Shown here: positions 12,801 through 27,800 of the stretch, one piece after another | Layout of the letters: every line of letters starts with the position of its first letter | Numbering within the stretch: position 1 is the first letter of the stretch | NCBI RefSeq assembly: GCF_021018895.1 | Contig: NC_079377.1 | Location: forward strand, 682,001-746,000 | DNA: 64,000 bases | Source: Seriola aureovittata | Lineage: Eukaryota; Chordata; Actinopteri; Carangiformes; Carangidae | Direction: 5' to 3' | Notes under the pieces: model-generated | Told to the model about the DNA's origin: nothing | The model's database searches: none | Seen by the model: only the letters and a program-made list of their open reading frames with translations | Made by a program: the position numbers and the translations under genes

Positions 12801-15800
12801 ATTTACGTTCAGCCTTTTTCAGTGTGCCACTGCATCTAGATTCACAACACCTGTTTGCATTCACTTATCAAGGATAGCACCTAGCACAGGGCTATGTAGA
12901 AAGCCCATCAATTTTTAACAGAGTGCTGGCTCAAGATCTGCAACACTTAGACGTTCCAAGTGCTGTAATCCAGTATGTGGATGGTTTGTTAATTTGTAGT
13001 GAAAAAGACTTGATTGCAGTGCTAACAGCGCTGATGACATAAAGTCATCAAAGAGAAACTTCAATTTTGTCAAAAAGAAGTTGAATATTTGGACAGAACA
13101 ATGTGTGGAGATAACGGGTTAATTGATCCCTCACAGTTAGAAGCTATTGCTAAAGCTCCAAAACCACAAAAAGTGGGACAAATGCTCTCTTTTCAGGGGA
13201 TGGTGGGGTTCAGTCGTCCGTGGCTTTGTGACTATGCTATCAAAACAGCGCCACTGCGAGCCCTAATACGGGCAGCAGGACAAACAAACAACTCCTCCTC
13301 TGTCCACTCGACAGTGGAGGCAAAAGGTACCTTCCATGCACTAAAAGGAGACCTGCAATCTGCCCCAGTACTGGAAAACCCTGACTATTCCAAGCTGTTT
13401 CATTTGTATGTTGCAGAAATAAATTTGGATATGCAAGTGCAGTATTGTTGCAAGACACACCAACATGTAAACAGCCATTAGCCTACTACAGCACCAAATT
13501 GGATAACATTGAATCAGGCTGGCCACCCTGTTATCAGGGATTTGCAGCAGCAGCCAAGAGGCCTCAGCGTTAACCATGGGACACAAGGTTGTCTTATGCC
13601 CATCTCACCAATTACATGCCTTGATCACAGGCCTACGGTTCATTCTAACTCAAGCTAGAAAAACAGGTTATGAAGTTATACTTTCAGCACCTGAACTCAC
13701 CATCCAAAGATGCAACACAGTGAATCTTGCAACCGGGATAGTGTTGCCTGAAGCTGGCACGCCGCACGACTGTGTCCAAACAACAGACACCTTCATACGA
13801 GCATTTGATGATCTGTATAAACAACCAATCACAGCGGATCTCACATTGTTTGTAGATGGCTCCTGTTTCAGGGATGCTACAGGAAACCATGCTGGTAATG
13901 CCATCGTACAATTAGATAAGGATAATATCTTTACAGAAATTCAAGCATCCAAGGCTGCACAACCATGTTCCGCACAACTTGCAGAGATCAAAGTTTAACA
14001 GCTGCATTTAAGTTAGCACAAAGAAAGCGTCTTAATGTATACACAGATTCAACTTATGCATATGGTGTGTGTCACATACATGGAAACATTCGGAAACAGA
14101 GAAATTTTCTTAGAGCTAATGACACCCCAGCAACACACGGGTAAGCTGTCTCTGCTCTGTTAGACGCAATGCACCTCCCTACAGCTGTCGCTATCATTAA
14201 GTGTCCAGCACATCAAAGGACAGACTCTTTAATTGCAGAGGGCAATAATTTAGCAGATGAAGCTGCAAAATGTGCAGCAGTTGGCACAACTACAGGCCCA
14301 TTGTTGGTAGCTGAAGAAGTTGGTGTGGTTGAAAAAGGGGGCTATCAAGGTCACAAGAGATGGTCCTCAAAAGAGTTTGTGGAGAAGTTCTCATGGCCAT
14401 TTTGCGTTGCCTGTTTCGTTGTTGTGTTTTGCGATAAGAAATGCGAATGGCACAGACCATTGCGCAAGGGTGAAGGTTATCAAACGCATCCAAGCAGTTT
14501 GGTGGTCACCATTTCTGGCAGCCACAGTTGATAGAATATTGCATGAATGTGAAGTGTGTAAATAATATAACACAAGGAAAGCTTTTTTGACGCCAATTGC
14601 ACATATTCCTCCACCAGATGGTCCATTTAGGCACCTAATGATAGGTATGTGGACATGCTTACAAGAATAGGAAGAATGAGATACATTTTGGTTGTGGTTG
14701 ATAGATTTTGTAGATGGATTGAAGCAATACCAACGATGCAACAGGACTATAACTCAGTTGCCAAGTTGTTGTGCAGAGAGTTTTTGCCAGATACTATCAG
14801 CTCAGACAACGGACCACATTTTGTAGCACAAGCAATTAAGATAACATTAAAATTGCTAGGGATAAAGCAGACATTTGGGTGTGTATACCATCCTCAGTAA
14901 CTGGGAGCAGTAAAACGAGCTAATGGCACTTTAAAAGCAAAGTTGGTTAAAACAATGGCAGACAGCAATAGTAACTTAATTGGATGGAGGCTTTACCACT
15001 GGCACTAATGTGTATGAGATCACAGACTAACAGACTAACACACCTAACACCTCATGAAATCTACACAGGGCGACCAATGCCTGTGCCATATCTTAGAGGC
15101 CCGTATGAGAGTCCTCCGCTTGGACAGTTAGAAAAAGAGTTAACCAGTTATGTACAGCATCTAACATATACATAAAGTTATCTTCTAATAGATGAAAGGT
15201 GCCACAAAGGAGAGGGAAGCTGCCATTCCAGACCAATTGCAGAAGATACACCCAGGAGAGTGGATATACGTTAAGGTATTCAAAAGAAAGTGGGACCAAC
15301 CCAGGTGTGAAAGACCCCTTTAAGGTCATCTTAGCAACACCAACATCCCTAAAGGATTAAGGTAAGAAGGTTTGGTTCCTTCTTAACCACTGCTGCAGAC
15401 GACCCAGAAAGAACACTTGAAGCCGACAGAATGAGGGCATATCCTGGACTTGAAAGGGACGGTGACACCGCCCAGGAGGGAGCTAGACAGTCTCATGAAG
15501 GGGACTGTCGAACTGCCCCATAAACAACAAGATGATATCAGAGACTGGCTGCCAGACGGGCTGGTGACAAAACACCAAGGGGTGGATCATTAGCAGCGAG
15601 GCAGAGGAGTGGATCAGACACAGAGGATGAACTCACGAGCCCCGCAGAATCAGACTCTGCAGGACCAGCAGGAACAGAGACAGAGTAACAGGAGGAAATA
15701 CATTATGGAGATTAGGAACACAGATTATAGTTTTGCTAATATACGGGGTCTTAATACAAAATTATGGAGACTTAAAATCAATCATAAAACAAGGACAGTT

Positions 15801-18800
15801 GAATAACTATGCATTAGCAGGGAAAGTCATGCAATTTCATATTACATGGACTATACTGAAGGTTGTTTAACAAAGTGTACTAATGACATGGTCAGAAGCC
15901 CCAGGACTCAGTACGGGAAGCAACCAACTGCCTCAGGATATGCAGTTCCAGTCCAAGGAGGACCCACTACACTCCCATTGACATCACCTCCACCAAAGCC
16001 TTCAGTACTGTACCAGTTGCTCCGAGGCAAGATGCCAGTCCAACAGCCAGAACCACCACTTCCAACAATAGATTAGTGAGCACATAAAGAGTGTTATGTT
16101 TGAAAATTACATAGAGTAGTATGTTTGAAAAGCACATAAAGAGCACAATGTTTAATGAACACTATGTTTGAACTGAGAGTATACACACTAAGTATTATGC
16201 ATGTTTTTGAATTTGCACTGACTGTTAAATTTATATTCCTTCTGGATCTAAAATAACCATTTGCTGTGATGTGTACCGAATCAGATCCGGGAGTGTAGAC
16301 AATTTAAATGACAATTTCAATTATCCAAGTTTGCCAAATGTGTTTGGCAAGCCTCCTGCATAACCCTTAACTATGTCACAATGTGTGAGGTTTTGTAACA
16401 AGTAAGAATGATAATACAGGACCCATTTGCAATCCTTTATATGTTTATGTTTGAACCTGTCATTATGTATGGACCATTGTCTTGATAATGTGTGAATGTG
16501 TGACTAGTTAGTCCCAAAGGGGGGAAATGTTGTAGTTAATGTTCAATAAAATATACTATGCATTATTAATATACTGAATGTTAAACTTATATAATCCAAT
16601 GAAATAGCTATATTCACAACTGAGGTCAGATATGTAAGTGAACCAGCCTTTACTGAAGTAGGATTGTTATAGAATGGAACCTGGAGGAAATAAAGTAAAA
16701 AAAAAATGGTCTGAAGGCCCTGGGAGTAATGGTGTAGCAAGGCCCAGGTTGAGGATATCTATCCTCAGGTTCCCAGGTTGATAGGTTGGCTTTAGAAAAT
16801 AGGTGGAGAATCCACATAGAAGGAACTACATATGATGTTGCACAGGCACTCTGTCTTCAGTTTGGATCTGGATCTCATCTCGCTTTTGTTCTTTTGAAAG
16901 AATCATTTCTATTGCATTGGATCTGACCATCTCCAGTGACTTATTTTTAGAATCTTTTTTGACTCCAGTAAAAGAGCATTTTTGGAGAAAGTTAAGTGTT
17001 GGTAAAGATTTCTAGACTCAGACTCTGGCCCGGACCTGGACCTTTTTTCCTCTAACAAGGGCAGGACAGTCAGGGCAGTGGCCATTTGTCACACCACCTG
17101 ATTCTGATTCCTTAAAAAAAGAGAGACACCTGCAGATAAGGGATTGGAAGAGTTACTGCATGCAGGGTACTGGACCACCAGAAAACTGTTGCCACCAAGA
17201 TAGGAGCCTCAGAGTATTTAAAAATGGCAGCTATTGAGTCCTAAACAGGTAATATAAGTATAAGAAGAATAAAACTAGAGAGAGAGAGAAACAGAGAGAG
17301 AGAGAGAGAGAGAGAGACCTCTTTGACAATGATGAGCACCTCACTCTGAGCAGTCACTGAGGCTATGTCCATGAGCTTCTAATCATAAACTCGGATGTAG
17401 AAAAGAGGCATGTTTTTCAAAATAGCCCTCAAAGTATCTCAGACAGGAGGACAGTGTGCTCTGTGCTCAGTTGGCCAAAGTACAAAAAAATGCTGAGAAC
17501 AGAGAAAGATTCACCAGGCAAGTCCAACACCTGACACACCTGCTCTCCTAAGTCCCCACAATGAAAGTGTCCCAAACCCAACTCTCTCTGCTCTGCACAC
17601 AGAATGACAAAATCCTGGCACCTCCTGATCCATTCATACAGCCAGCTGCCAACAGCTCTGCCCATCACAGCTTCCCTCCACACAGCCTGAAAGCAGGGCC
17701 CACGGGTGGTCCTGTTGACTGGCTGCAATTAGAGATTCTCAGACACAAACAAGCTTCTCTCCTTTGAAGAAACTCTCCATTCAGAAATCACCTGCTTCCA
17801 GGCCCAGGGAAATGTTCTTCTAACAGGAGAGCTGAATTGAAGAACAGGCACTCAACCTGATGTCATTGACCCACAAGGCAACAATCACGTGTTTGGTCAG
17901 TCCCCCCTGTTTACCACACCAACCATTACCATCACAGTTGCAGGGAGTTGGTGCGTCTCTGTGGTCTCTACCTTAGGCCTGTACATAGTTAATGGTAGGC
18001 TCAGAGAGGGCTCTTTATGAAGATTTACTCCTCAGCTCTTGCATATACTGTGGTAGACTATACATTCACTGACATGGACCCCTCCACAACCAATGTGTTC
18101 TTTACTGTAATCTGCAATGAGTGACATAGAGGAGCCCCAGTGGAGACAAATTCATCTTAGCCTTAAACTAGGGTGACAGATCTGTCATCAACGTCTGAGC
18201 GCTGAAGACGTTACAGCAGAAAAGGGGATGAGAATCAGCGAGTTCAACCGGTTGTTGAGTTTACATCAATGTCGATTGGAGCCAGAACCGATAAGTACCT
18301 GCTTGTACTGCCGAGTCATTTGACCCGGGTGTGAATGCTGATTGAACCCTTTTACACTGCAGATAAAAGCCTTATCAGTGAGTTTTTTGACCAGTGGAAA
18401 AGGGGCTAAAGAGCATGGGGCAAGGGTTTAAGTGAATTATTGCTTTGCTCACAGCTCTACAGTGAAATAAAAATTTATCCATTTGAAATAGTAAAATATT
18501 CTGTATGAACAGGTCTGAACAGTGTCTATATGTTGATCTCTGTCTGACTCCCTCAGTGTCCTCCTACACAGTCTGGAGGTCACTGACTTTATATGTGTGA
18601 GTGGCACTCACCATCCATCTCTCTCTCCTCCTTCAAGACTTAGAAATCAGCGGTTTGCAAACTACAGATGCTGGAAACAGGAAATGAGTGTGAGAGTGTA
18701 GATGTGACTGAAGCGTCTCAGCCTACCTTATAGGCAGCTTCCCTCATGAACTGCTTTGCAGGCATTTTCCAGATGGCAGGAACCGTGATCACCCATCTCA

Positions 18801-21800
18801 CATCATTGTTGTCAAACTCCCCACCTGTCTGATCACTCAGCTCCTGTAGAGTGAACATTCAGACTGGTTTTTACACTCATTGGCAGGTAAGTGTCACACT
18901 TGGGGCTCAGACTATCATGGTAAAGTGGTTTTAGAGTCAGAACAAGTAATTACTGGGTCAGTGCTACCAGTCGCCTTTTTATGGATTAAATGTTTGTTGA
19001 GCAATTCATATGCTTTATTAAAATGATGTAAGTAGATAGACTGGCTTCAGATTGGGCCAAAAAAACACAGTTATAGAATATAAACCAAATATGAAAATAT
19101 ACTGCATATGTAATACAACAGAAAATGTAGCGCTGACACAGGTATGTTACCTTGAGAGCTTGCTCCTTAAAGAAGGCCAATGCATATGCAAAGATATCCA
19201 GAGCTTTCACTCGCTTCCCATTGGCTGCGTGGAGGTCAGTGTCAATGGACAAATTCTGATGGCACAGATAAAAGACACTGAGTTGAATAAAACCACTGGT
19301 GAAGAAGAAAAGTACACAAGATTCATTCATTACAGTGGGGGTATCTGACAAACTGTAGATATGTGATACTCTAAGTAAGTATAAGTATATTATTATTTGT
19401 ATTTTTTAATGGCATGGTCATTCATGGTCAAAGCCATTCCTAATGGCTTTTGTGGCCCCCTGACCTTTGCTCTACCCCCATCACCCCGCTAAAGAGCGAA
19501 CGAGTCAAAATAAACTACGGTGTGTGTTCATGTGACTCATTGCAGATGGCGTATGTTCTATTAGTCTCACACATTTCCACACTTTCCACACGGCCGACAT
19601 GTGGTTTTGTTTTGGTCACCTGTCGCGAACAAGGTTGGAGGCGGGACTACACAACACAGCACACAGTGCTTCTCTCAGCCGCAGACACCGGAGTATTAAC
19701 CACAGGTGATCGGTATTAAGATGATCAGTGACATTCACATTAATTCAGATCTATCTACAGATCACGCATTTTTAACGAAAATCATCCAATCATGATCGGC
19801 GGCCGATCAATCAGGGCATCCCTAATCTAAATATAAGATTTTTTAAATGTTTAGTATTTGATATTAATATAGAATATAAAATATAGATTGTTGTCAGCCT
19901 TAACCTTTCAGTGTCAACTTCGCTCACAAAACATTTCATAATGCAACTGTTATGAAATTAGTTCCCACATAGACAGTGACCAGATAAGCCCCTCACCTGC
20001 CCAACCCTCAAGAAAAACATACATTTTGTTCCTTTTTTCCAACATGTTCATATTATTGGTTGTAAAAACCATGGGGGAATCTAGGGGTCAACAAGAGGCT
20101 TCAGATTATTAATTTGGCAATTTTAAACTTAGGACACTCAGTGAGTCATGAAATGAACAGCATTTACAACATTATCTTCAGCTTTATGCAAAAATATGTT
20201 GCTATAATTACTACTACTATAACATGTTTATTGTGGTTGGATGAAAACTGGTAACTGGACGAGCTCTGAGTTTTCCAGGCTAACATAGTGTTATCATACT
20301 GAGGCCATGTGTCTAATTAAACACCAGAGCAGACACAGAAGAAGTGCTGATGGAGACAGTAAAGCCACAGCCACTGGCAGAGATGCCTCCACCAAGGCAA
20401 AGAATAGAGAGAGTCAGCATATGTGCAAGAGGAAGAAGAAGTGTTGTGCATGTATTCACTGTGTGTGTGTCTGTGTCCTTACTGCAGTGGTGTGGAGTTT
20501 CATTTTGAATTTTTCTAGGTAGAGCCAGTGTTTGGACTCGCTGGGGTCTAAGTCGTGGTAGAAGTCACGAGCTGCGTAGCCAAAACTGTGGAACTTCCTG
20601 TCTGGAGTCAGCAGAATTGTGGTTGGAGTCTTCTGATTGGACACACCAGGGTCTCCACCTTCCCAACGCCTAGGAGGAGGCAAGTCAGTCAATATCAATA
20701 CATGAACAATGCTTTTGTGTTAATCAAGCTGGGGCAGTGGGTCCAGAGTGTGTCTAATACACAAACTAACTTTAAGACAACACAACAAAAGATCAGATAC
20801 ATAAAGTGACTGACAGTAAGTAACAGAATGACTGACACAACAACAACAACACAAATCCAGAGTTACAGGGGAAATATGCAACAGGTGAGTGAACCAAACT
20901 GATGCGACCAGCTGGTAACAGTGGTGGTCAATTTAGAATCAGGTTTCCACCTGGTTAGCAGAAAGGGAGGGACTTGTGTGACGGCTGATTCAGCATGGCA
21001 GAAGATGATGATGATGATGTAGATGAAGATTCTGTAACTAACTGTAACCGTATTTTGTTATTGATCAGTTGAAAGGAATAAAGATGTCGTGCTGATGATC
21101 AGGTGATTCCAAGGAGATCAAACATAACATATTCATCTCTAATGGTCATGGAAACATTAACACATGTTCAGACATTCAACTATAAATGATAGAAAATATC
21201 TAATACAAGTAAGAAAACAAGTGTACACATAAAAACAATAAGAACAATGATAAAGTCATGGCATTAGATCACACATGTTCTCTGTTTGGAGGAGGTGAGG
21301 AGGGGGAGTCACGGGGAGGGGGAGCTTCACTGTCAAGAGTGAACATATGTCCAGTCACAGACAGATCCTTCATTTTGTCCATCCAGCAGTGATATGGGAC
21401 TGGTTTGCTGAAAACCTTTGCTAAAATACTCTTCTATAAAAGTCCATGTGAACTGAAGGGGGGTTCTGGTCAAGGCAGGGCAGCAGCCCCCTGCTGTTGG
21501 AGGGCCCTGTGGAATCTCCAGTGCGACCCTCCAGGGCCATTAGCAGTTATTTGTTAATTTGATCTTTTCTTCTGCCTTTTCCAAGAAGCTTTGATCTATC
21601 TTTAAATAAACAGGGGGCCAGGTCTGGTGTCCTGCTCAGAGCAACAAATGTCCTCACAGCTAACTTACAGCTGTGAGAGAGGAACTGGTCCTTCAGAGGG
21701 GGTGGGGGATGGTTGCCTGGAATTCCTCAGGCACATCTGTCTCCTGTGTGCTGCTCAGAGATATATGCAGAGTCAGAACTCATTTCAGTTCATTCTAATT

Positions 21801-24800
21801 CGTGATATTCTCATATAAGCTGACAACACATTTACATTGACTCATCTGTCAGATGCTTTTATCTAAAGTGACTGACAGTGAGGGACATCACTGCAGCTTC
21901 AGAGCAGTAGGAGACCTTGGTGTAAGCACTAAGTACTGCATCTGTTTAACACTTTGATTGGGTTCAACCGAGTCCCTCAGTTCTCTGAGGAGAGCCGTGT
22001 GAACTCAGCTTCTAGGCTAATTGTGCTACCACAGTATTTCTGGACAAATGGAGGTCAGCTATTCTTAGGGCTCTAAGCTCAAAGGGGGAGTAAATGTGTG
22101 ACTCCTTCTTTAAAGAAAATTCAACCAGCTGCAGTGACTTTGCCTGAAACCCGCTTGTCGCTGCTGTTGAACGCAACAAGGTTAGAAACCCCTCGTTGCC
22201 ACTTGCAGCTGTATTTGGTGTTATCTGTTCCTTGGGAGAAATGCATGATGGGATTATGGAGGTCATCTCACTGAGAGCACCTGATGTGTAAAGGACTAAT
22301 TCTGGAGATCTGGTAGAAACTTGATGTGACAGCTTTTAGCTAATGAACATTATGGACTTCGTGGCTACATTTCCATCTAAAATCCTGTCCTGTGTACGAT
22401 TTCACAACAAACTTTATGTCGTTGTTGTAGTGGTAAGGGTTAGACAATCCCGAAACTCCATGTTTTATTGATCTTGGCGCTGACGCTGCTAGATTCTTAT
22501 AACTGTTCTGATTCTGCTATCGGTTTTCTCTCGGTTCAGTGTGTGTTTCTGTGTGATCCAGTGTTTTTAGTCTGTAGTAGCAGTACACTGTGCAGAACAC
22601 CACTCTATGTAGTAGCTATAGATTCCTGAAGAGTTTTACGTGAGGTGAAGGTGTACGCCACAGTCTTGGCCCCCAGGATCTAGACGCATTAAAACCAGTT
22701 TTATAAAGTCCTGTTTGGCGAGGGAAAACACTGATTACAGATTACTTCCTGTGTTACACCCTGTGCTGTCACTGGATGCAGAATAATTACAGTGTTTATG
22801 GAAGGTGCTTGAGAAGTATGGCTTTGACCTGTCCTGTTAGTGACTATTTGTTTGGACTGTGTTTATTATTTCCTGTTTTATTTTGATATTGCTTACCTTG
22901 TGTGTCTGTTGAAGATTTACTTCCTGTCTTTGTTTAGCTTTCTCGCTTTGTGCTTCTCTGCCCGGCTCTGATGTGCTTCACCTGTGTCCTACTACGCCTG
23001 TCATGACTGCACTGACCTGCCTCTGTCATACTAAAGCCATAATACTAAGGCATATTGGGTCACTGCAGGGGTAGGGGTCATGTTCAAGGTGAAATAGAGA
23101 GTGACGTTGATCTTAAACACACTGATTGTAAAAAAAAACTAAAAAAAAAACTATGCATTTTGTTGCCCTGGTAATCTGGCGCAAAAGTGCCATACAGTAT
23201 GTAGTGATGACCAGAGAGAGAAACCCTCACCTACCTGGTGGGTTGGAAGTAAAGTACAGGAGTTGTGTGCGTATGTTAAAGGTCTACTGGTGGTTTCACA
23301 TCATCAGTGTGTGTTCACTGAATGTGTTTGACAATACAGCTTTGCTTTATTTGTGGGACATGCATGCTATAGGTTAGCCCCCAGAGGATTGAAATACAAT
23401 CGAAATCGCAATATGGTCAAGTGCAATATCCAAATCACAGGAGCTGCAAAAACTCACAGGAGGGGCAATTTCTATCATAAAGGTAAAATGTGTCACATTG
23501 TTGTGCATTGTTAGCACCATCAGTGTTGTGGTGCTACAAAGACGCCTCAGCCTACATATCATATTCTCCAGACATAAAGGAACATGTTTGTTTGGTACAA
23601 GACCCAATAAAATTTACATCATCATTTTTTAAAAATGAAAATGAAATGAAAAAACAACCATTCTAACTGAAATCTGCCAAAATAATCCCAATATGATTTT
23701 TCTTTTTTGCATATCGTGCAGTTCTAGACAAATGGATTGTAACATGAAGTCATGATGGTAACATGATGGTGCAGCTTTAACAGCAATTCCAGGAATGTTA
23801 AGCATCACACACAAGCAGGTCAACTTAAACACCTGTCAGCCTGTGGTGGGATGGAAGTTGTGAACCCCTGTGGAGCCTGGTACTGAGGGCAACAGAGTCA
23901 ACCTGAGGGGTTACACCACTCTCAGGCTTCTAGCCCTGAATTACAACAAACTCAGCAATATCAGCACCAGACAGACGAAAGCTCAATACTTTCAATTAAT
24001 TATAATGTCATATATTAGCATATATTATTATTATGCCAAAGAGTAAAGACTAAAACACCCTCACCACATTTATCACTTCAGACACAATGTATCCATATCT
24101 TCCATACTAAATCAAAATGTAGTGTTTTTATATCGGCCTGTCTCACTACAGGGGTTTCTGTGCTCAATAGGACACCTGATACTAAAACAGTACCAAAACA
24201 ATACTTTTTTCCATAACTTATTTCCAAGCAATATTAACATAATTTCCCACAAATCTTTTTTATTTAACACAAAAAGCCAACGTCTTCAAATGTTAGTTAA
24301 GTCTACACACAAGCAACTGTAGAACAACTTAGCTAGTCTGTGCTGACTGAGTATATCTGGAGACACTTCAGCCAGGGATGGTACAACAGAAAAAATAAGG
24401 GAACCCTCTGGAATTATCTGCATTTATGTATAAATTTCTCGAAACATGATCTGATCCTTGTCCAACTTAAAATAATGAACAAACACAATCTGTTCATTCA
24501 CAATCAATTCAGATCATTGTGTTGTTCTTGTTCACACATTAACAGTGGAGCTGAAACAGTGTGTGAAGACTTCTTCTAATGACATGAACTAATATATACT
24601 GATCACAGTGTTAGAGCCTGTGGAGCCTCATTAAGACTCTTTAGTTCCAATAAATGAAGCAAACTCAGTCTAATACTTTTACTCAGAGTAAAACAGGACT
24701 TTACATTAGAGTGATTGTACTAAAGTAAACTGATGCAGGTTTTTACCCCAGTTTCACAATCAGTGAGATTGTTCTTCTTCCTCGTCGTTCTTCTCTGTGT

Positions 24801-27800
24801 CTGATCACCTTTGGTGGAGACAGTGTTTTTCCTACAAACTGATTGATTAAGGGAGAGTCTTCATCCAGTTATTGTGGGAGTGAAATGAGGCTGATGCACA
24901 CCTGTCCAATTTCTCAATGAGTGAGATTTATAAAGTGGAACCAAGCGAATGTACATGTATATAAATTATGATTCTGAATTTACAAGGCCAAGTAATATTC
25001 ACAAAAATGTCAACCAAGAATTTCAGAGGCTCAAGTGTGCTCTCAACACCTCAGCAGATGAATGTAGTAGTGTCAGTAGTGGTACATAAAATATATTAGT
25101 ACAGCTGGTACCACGATGAGATCATAGAGTCAGACTGTGACCGACATGAAGAGGGAATAGTTTGACATACCAACAAATGTCTTAAGCAAAGCAAAACACC
25201 TTCCAGGTAGACCACCATCACCCCAACATCACCCCACACTTCTCCTCACTAAGTGTCTGGCTCACCTCATGGTGTGGATGCACTCTGGCTCCTTGGTGAA
25301 GGCGTAAGCATAACCACTGGACGTGGTGCCAAAGTCAATAGCAACCACCACCACAAAGGACAGCTGTGACTCCACCTGGTCAGTGTCAGTCTGCTGCAGA
25401 GAGAGCACACAGTGTGAGAGGGTCAGGACACGTGGTCACATATTATCTCTCTCACACACACACACAAATATCCTCATCTTACTATATGTGTGGGGACAGC
25501 TGAATGACTCACCCTGACCCTATGAAAATGGTAAACGAGCTCTCTCTCTCTCTCTCTCTCTCTTACACACACACATTCAATCTAAACTGGAACAATTTCA
25601 TCCACATCAGCAACAGTTCCAAAGCGAACACAGAACAACAATCGAACAGATCGATAACATCAAACATTTCATACAGCTTAACACAAAGACAGACACACAC
25701 GCAGCAACTGAGATAATACTGAGATAATATGAGATACACTGAGATAATATGTACAGCTGGTTCCTGCATGTCTGGCCCTGGTCAGCTGTACAGTATGAGA
25801 AACATAATCATGATCTAAACCATGTTGTAACATAGTGGCGGAGAAGTCACTGGTACAGACAGTAGGTTTCTTCTGTAGTTCTGCAGGTTTCTGCTGTGAT
25901 CCTCTGAACACTGTTATGTAAGATAGAAGAGTAAGGAAGAGGAAACAATGAGAGGCATAAAAAAGCACTGAGCAGCCTCCTCTGTGCTCTCTCTTGCTCT
26001 CTCTCTCTCTCTCTCTCTCTCCTTGCCACTGTTGCCTAGTGCTTGCTCTTGGTGGGAATTGTTGAGTCTCTGTAAATAATATTATAAAGAGAAGGTCTAG
26101 ACCTGCTCTATTTGGAAAGTGCCTTGAGATTGGCGCTATACAAATAAAAATTGACTTGACTTGACTCTGATTTTTCACACCATGGAGGGAAAATAACTCC
26201 TTCTGCAGCATAGATAAACTATAATATATGGACATAGTGACTGTCCTGTTATTGACCTCTCAGTCACTAACTAGAGATGGAACCTAATAAGGGTAAGGAT
26301 CTACACCCACCCAGACTAACAATAGGTACAGAAATGAGTGTGTGTGTATGAAAGAGCTGAGTCACCTGAATGTGGGAAGGAGACAGTGGAGTGATTCCAG
26401 GGTCACCCATGCTCTTTGCTGGAGAAGGATTGGCCATCGCATCTGTAGAGAAAGACAAACAAACATATTCAAGTCAGCGTCACACACTCTGCCTTTAAAG
26501 GATTTTCAGCTTGAATAATGATAATAATAATAATTACAATAATCTTTATTTTACGCAGAATGAGACATGCAGGTCCAACAAGGCAACAGAGTTGAAACAG
26601 GCAGATCATTGAAACAGTTACAGTATTTTTACACTAAAGTACAAATACAACCAAATGCAGTGTCACCAGAGAGAGGGCAATCAAAAACAATCAATGAATC
26701 AATAACACTCTAAGAGTCAAGCAACCAGCACAGTCAATAAAGACAGAACTAATAACACTGTCACTAGTAAAAATCTATTAGAATCCAGTCATGAGGACAG
26801 TCAACAAAATAAACTCAAATCAGGAAAAGCTCTTTGAGAAAAGTCTGTTTTAGATTTTTAAAAGAAAGCTCTGACTCTGCTGAGCTCATTTCCTCAGGCA
26901 ATTGTTCTAGAGTTGGGTTCTGACTGCGAACGCTCTGTCACCTCCAGCTCTCGGGAACAACCAGAAGACCTCTGCCAGAGGATCTCAGCCTGCCAACTGG
27001 TTCATATGCAATTAAGAGTTTAGATATATAACATGGAGAGAGGCCTCGAGAACTTTAAAACATTCTGGGAGCCAGTGCAAGGAGGCTACTTCATTTCTCT
27101 TGGATCTTGTTGAGTTCTGTACAGCTGGAGCTGATTCATAGTTCGTAGGTTGAGGCAGGTGAAGAGGCTGTTGCAGTAGTTGAGATGTGAGGAGATGAAA
27201 GCGGAGTAAAATATTCTGTCTTTAAAAAATAAAAATATACCCTCTTTACCCTCTAAATAGTATATTAATGCTGAAACCAGAGAATATGTGACATTTTTGG
27301 TTGAAAAATGGTTAAATGATAGAATCAGTTCTGAAATTAGATGCAAGCTGTGATGGAAGCTGATTGGTTGGGTGGCTAAACATGCTCTTGGTCCACAGTC
27401 TGATCCCTGAAGCTGACAGGTTTTTATAACGAGCCTTTTGGATGGAATGAATGGCAAGAGAGAAACAACACTGTGGAGCTATTATGAGGTGCTGGGAGGA
27501 CAGTGGGTGCTGCTAGCACAGCCACATTGGCCCAGAACCAGAGGCTGGACACCACTTGATTCCAGAGGTTCTGTCCCTGAACTCTGAGAACTGGCAGCCT
27601 GTGAAGACACCGACTCTTCTGGTGAAGAGCTGCAGACTGACGACGTCCACTTTATTCAAACAGCAGAAACCGTCTGTCGCACCTGTCTTTAAAACACAAT
27701 GACACTTCAATTGAATTGGAGATTATCTCTCCATTCGCTACCATCATTTTCATTAGTCAGGCTTAATAGCGTTCACAGAAAGTGTTCTTTGAATCCACAC

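Larger units (their letters stand above)
11560..17100 (+). mobile_element. Endogenous retrovirus, truncated, antisense to hspa12a
   Basis: A degraded retroviral pol lies on the plus strand in the order expected for a retrovirus: protease, reverse transcriptase, RNase H, integrase. A purine tract and a candidate 3' LTR follow. No 5' LTR and no gag are recognised upstream, and I see no convincing env between 15.4 and 16.5 kb. Several stop codons and frame changes break pol, so it is inactive. The orientation is opposite to the host gene, as is usual for retroviral copies that persist in introns. The pol domain style (short SH3-like tail after integrase, RNase H with a FVDGS motif) is gamma/epsilon-like. 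The 3' limit is uncertain. Confidence 0.8.
6838..18726 (-). other. hspa12a: hspa12a intron 6, 11.9 kb, repeat-filled
   Basis: This intron carries dispersed repeat sequence, two tRNA-Pro-like relics, an antisense endogenous retrovirus and microsatellites, listed separately. Stretches with nothing recognised are 6838-7220, 8961-9662, 9877-10780, 11034-11560 and 17320-18726. Confidence 0.7.
20670..25265 (-). other. hspa12a: hspa12a intron 3
   Basis: 4.6 kb. Apart from the two repeat fragments listed separately I recognise nothing. The 20671-21828, 21911-23387 and 23730-25265 stretches contain only chance ORFs. Confidence 0.6.

Noticed and set aside
25678..26235. 185-codon minus-strand ORF
   Set aside because: It spans a CT microsatellite and an L2-type tail inside intron 2 of hspa12a. 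The residues around the repeat are low-complexity and no motif is present.
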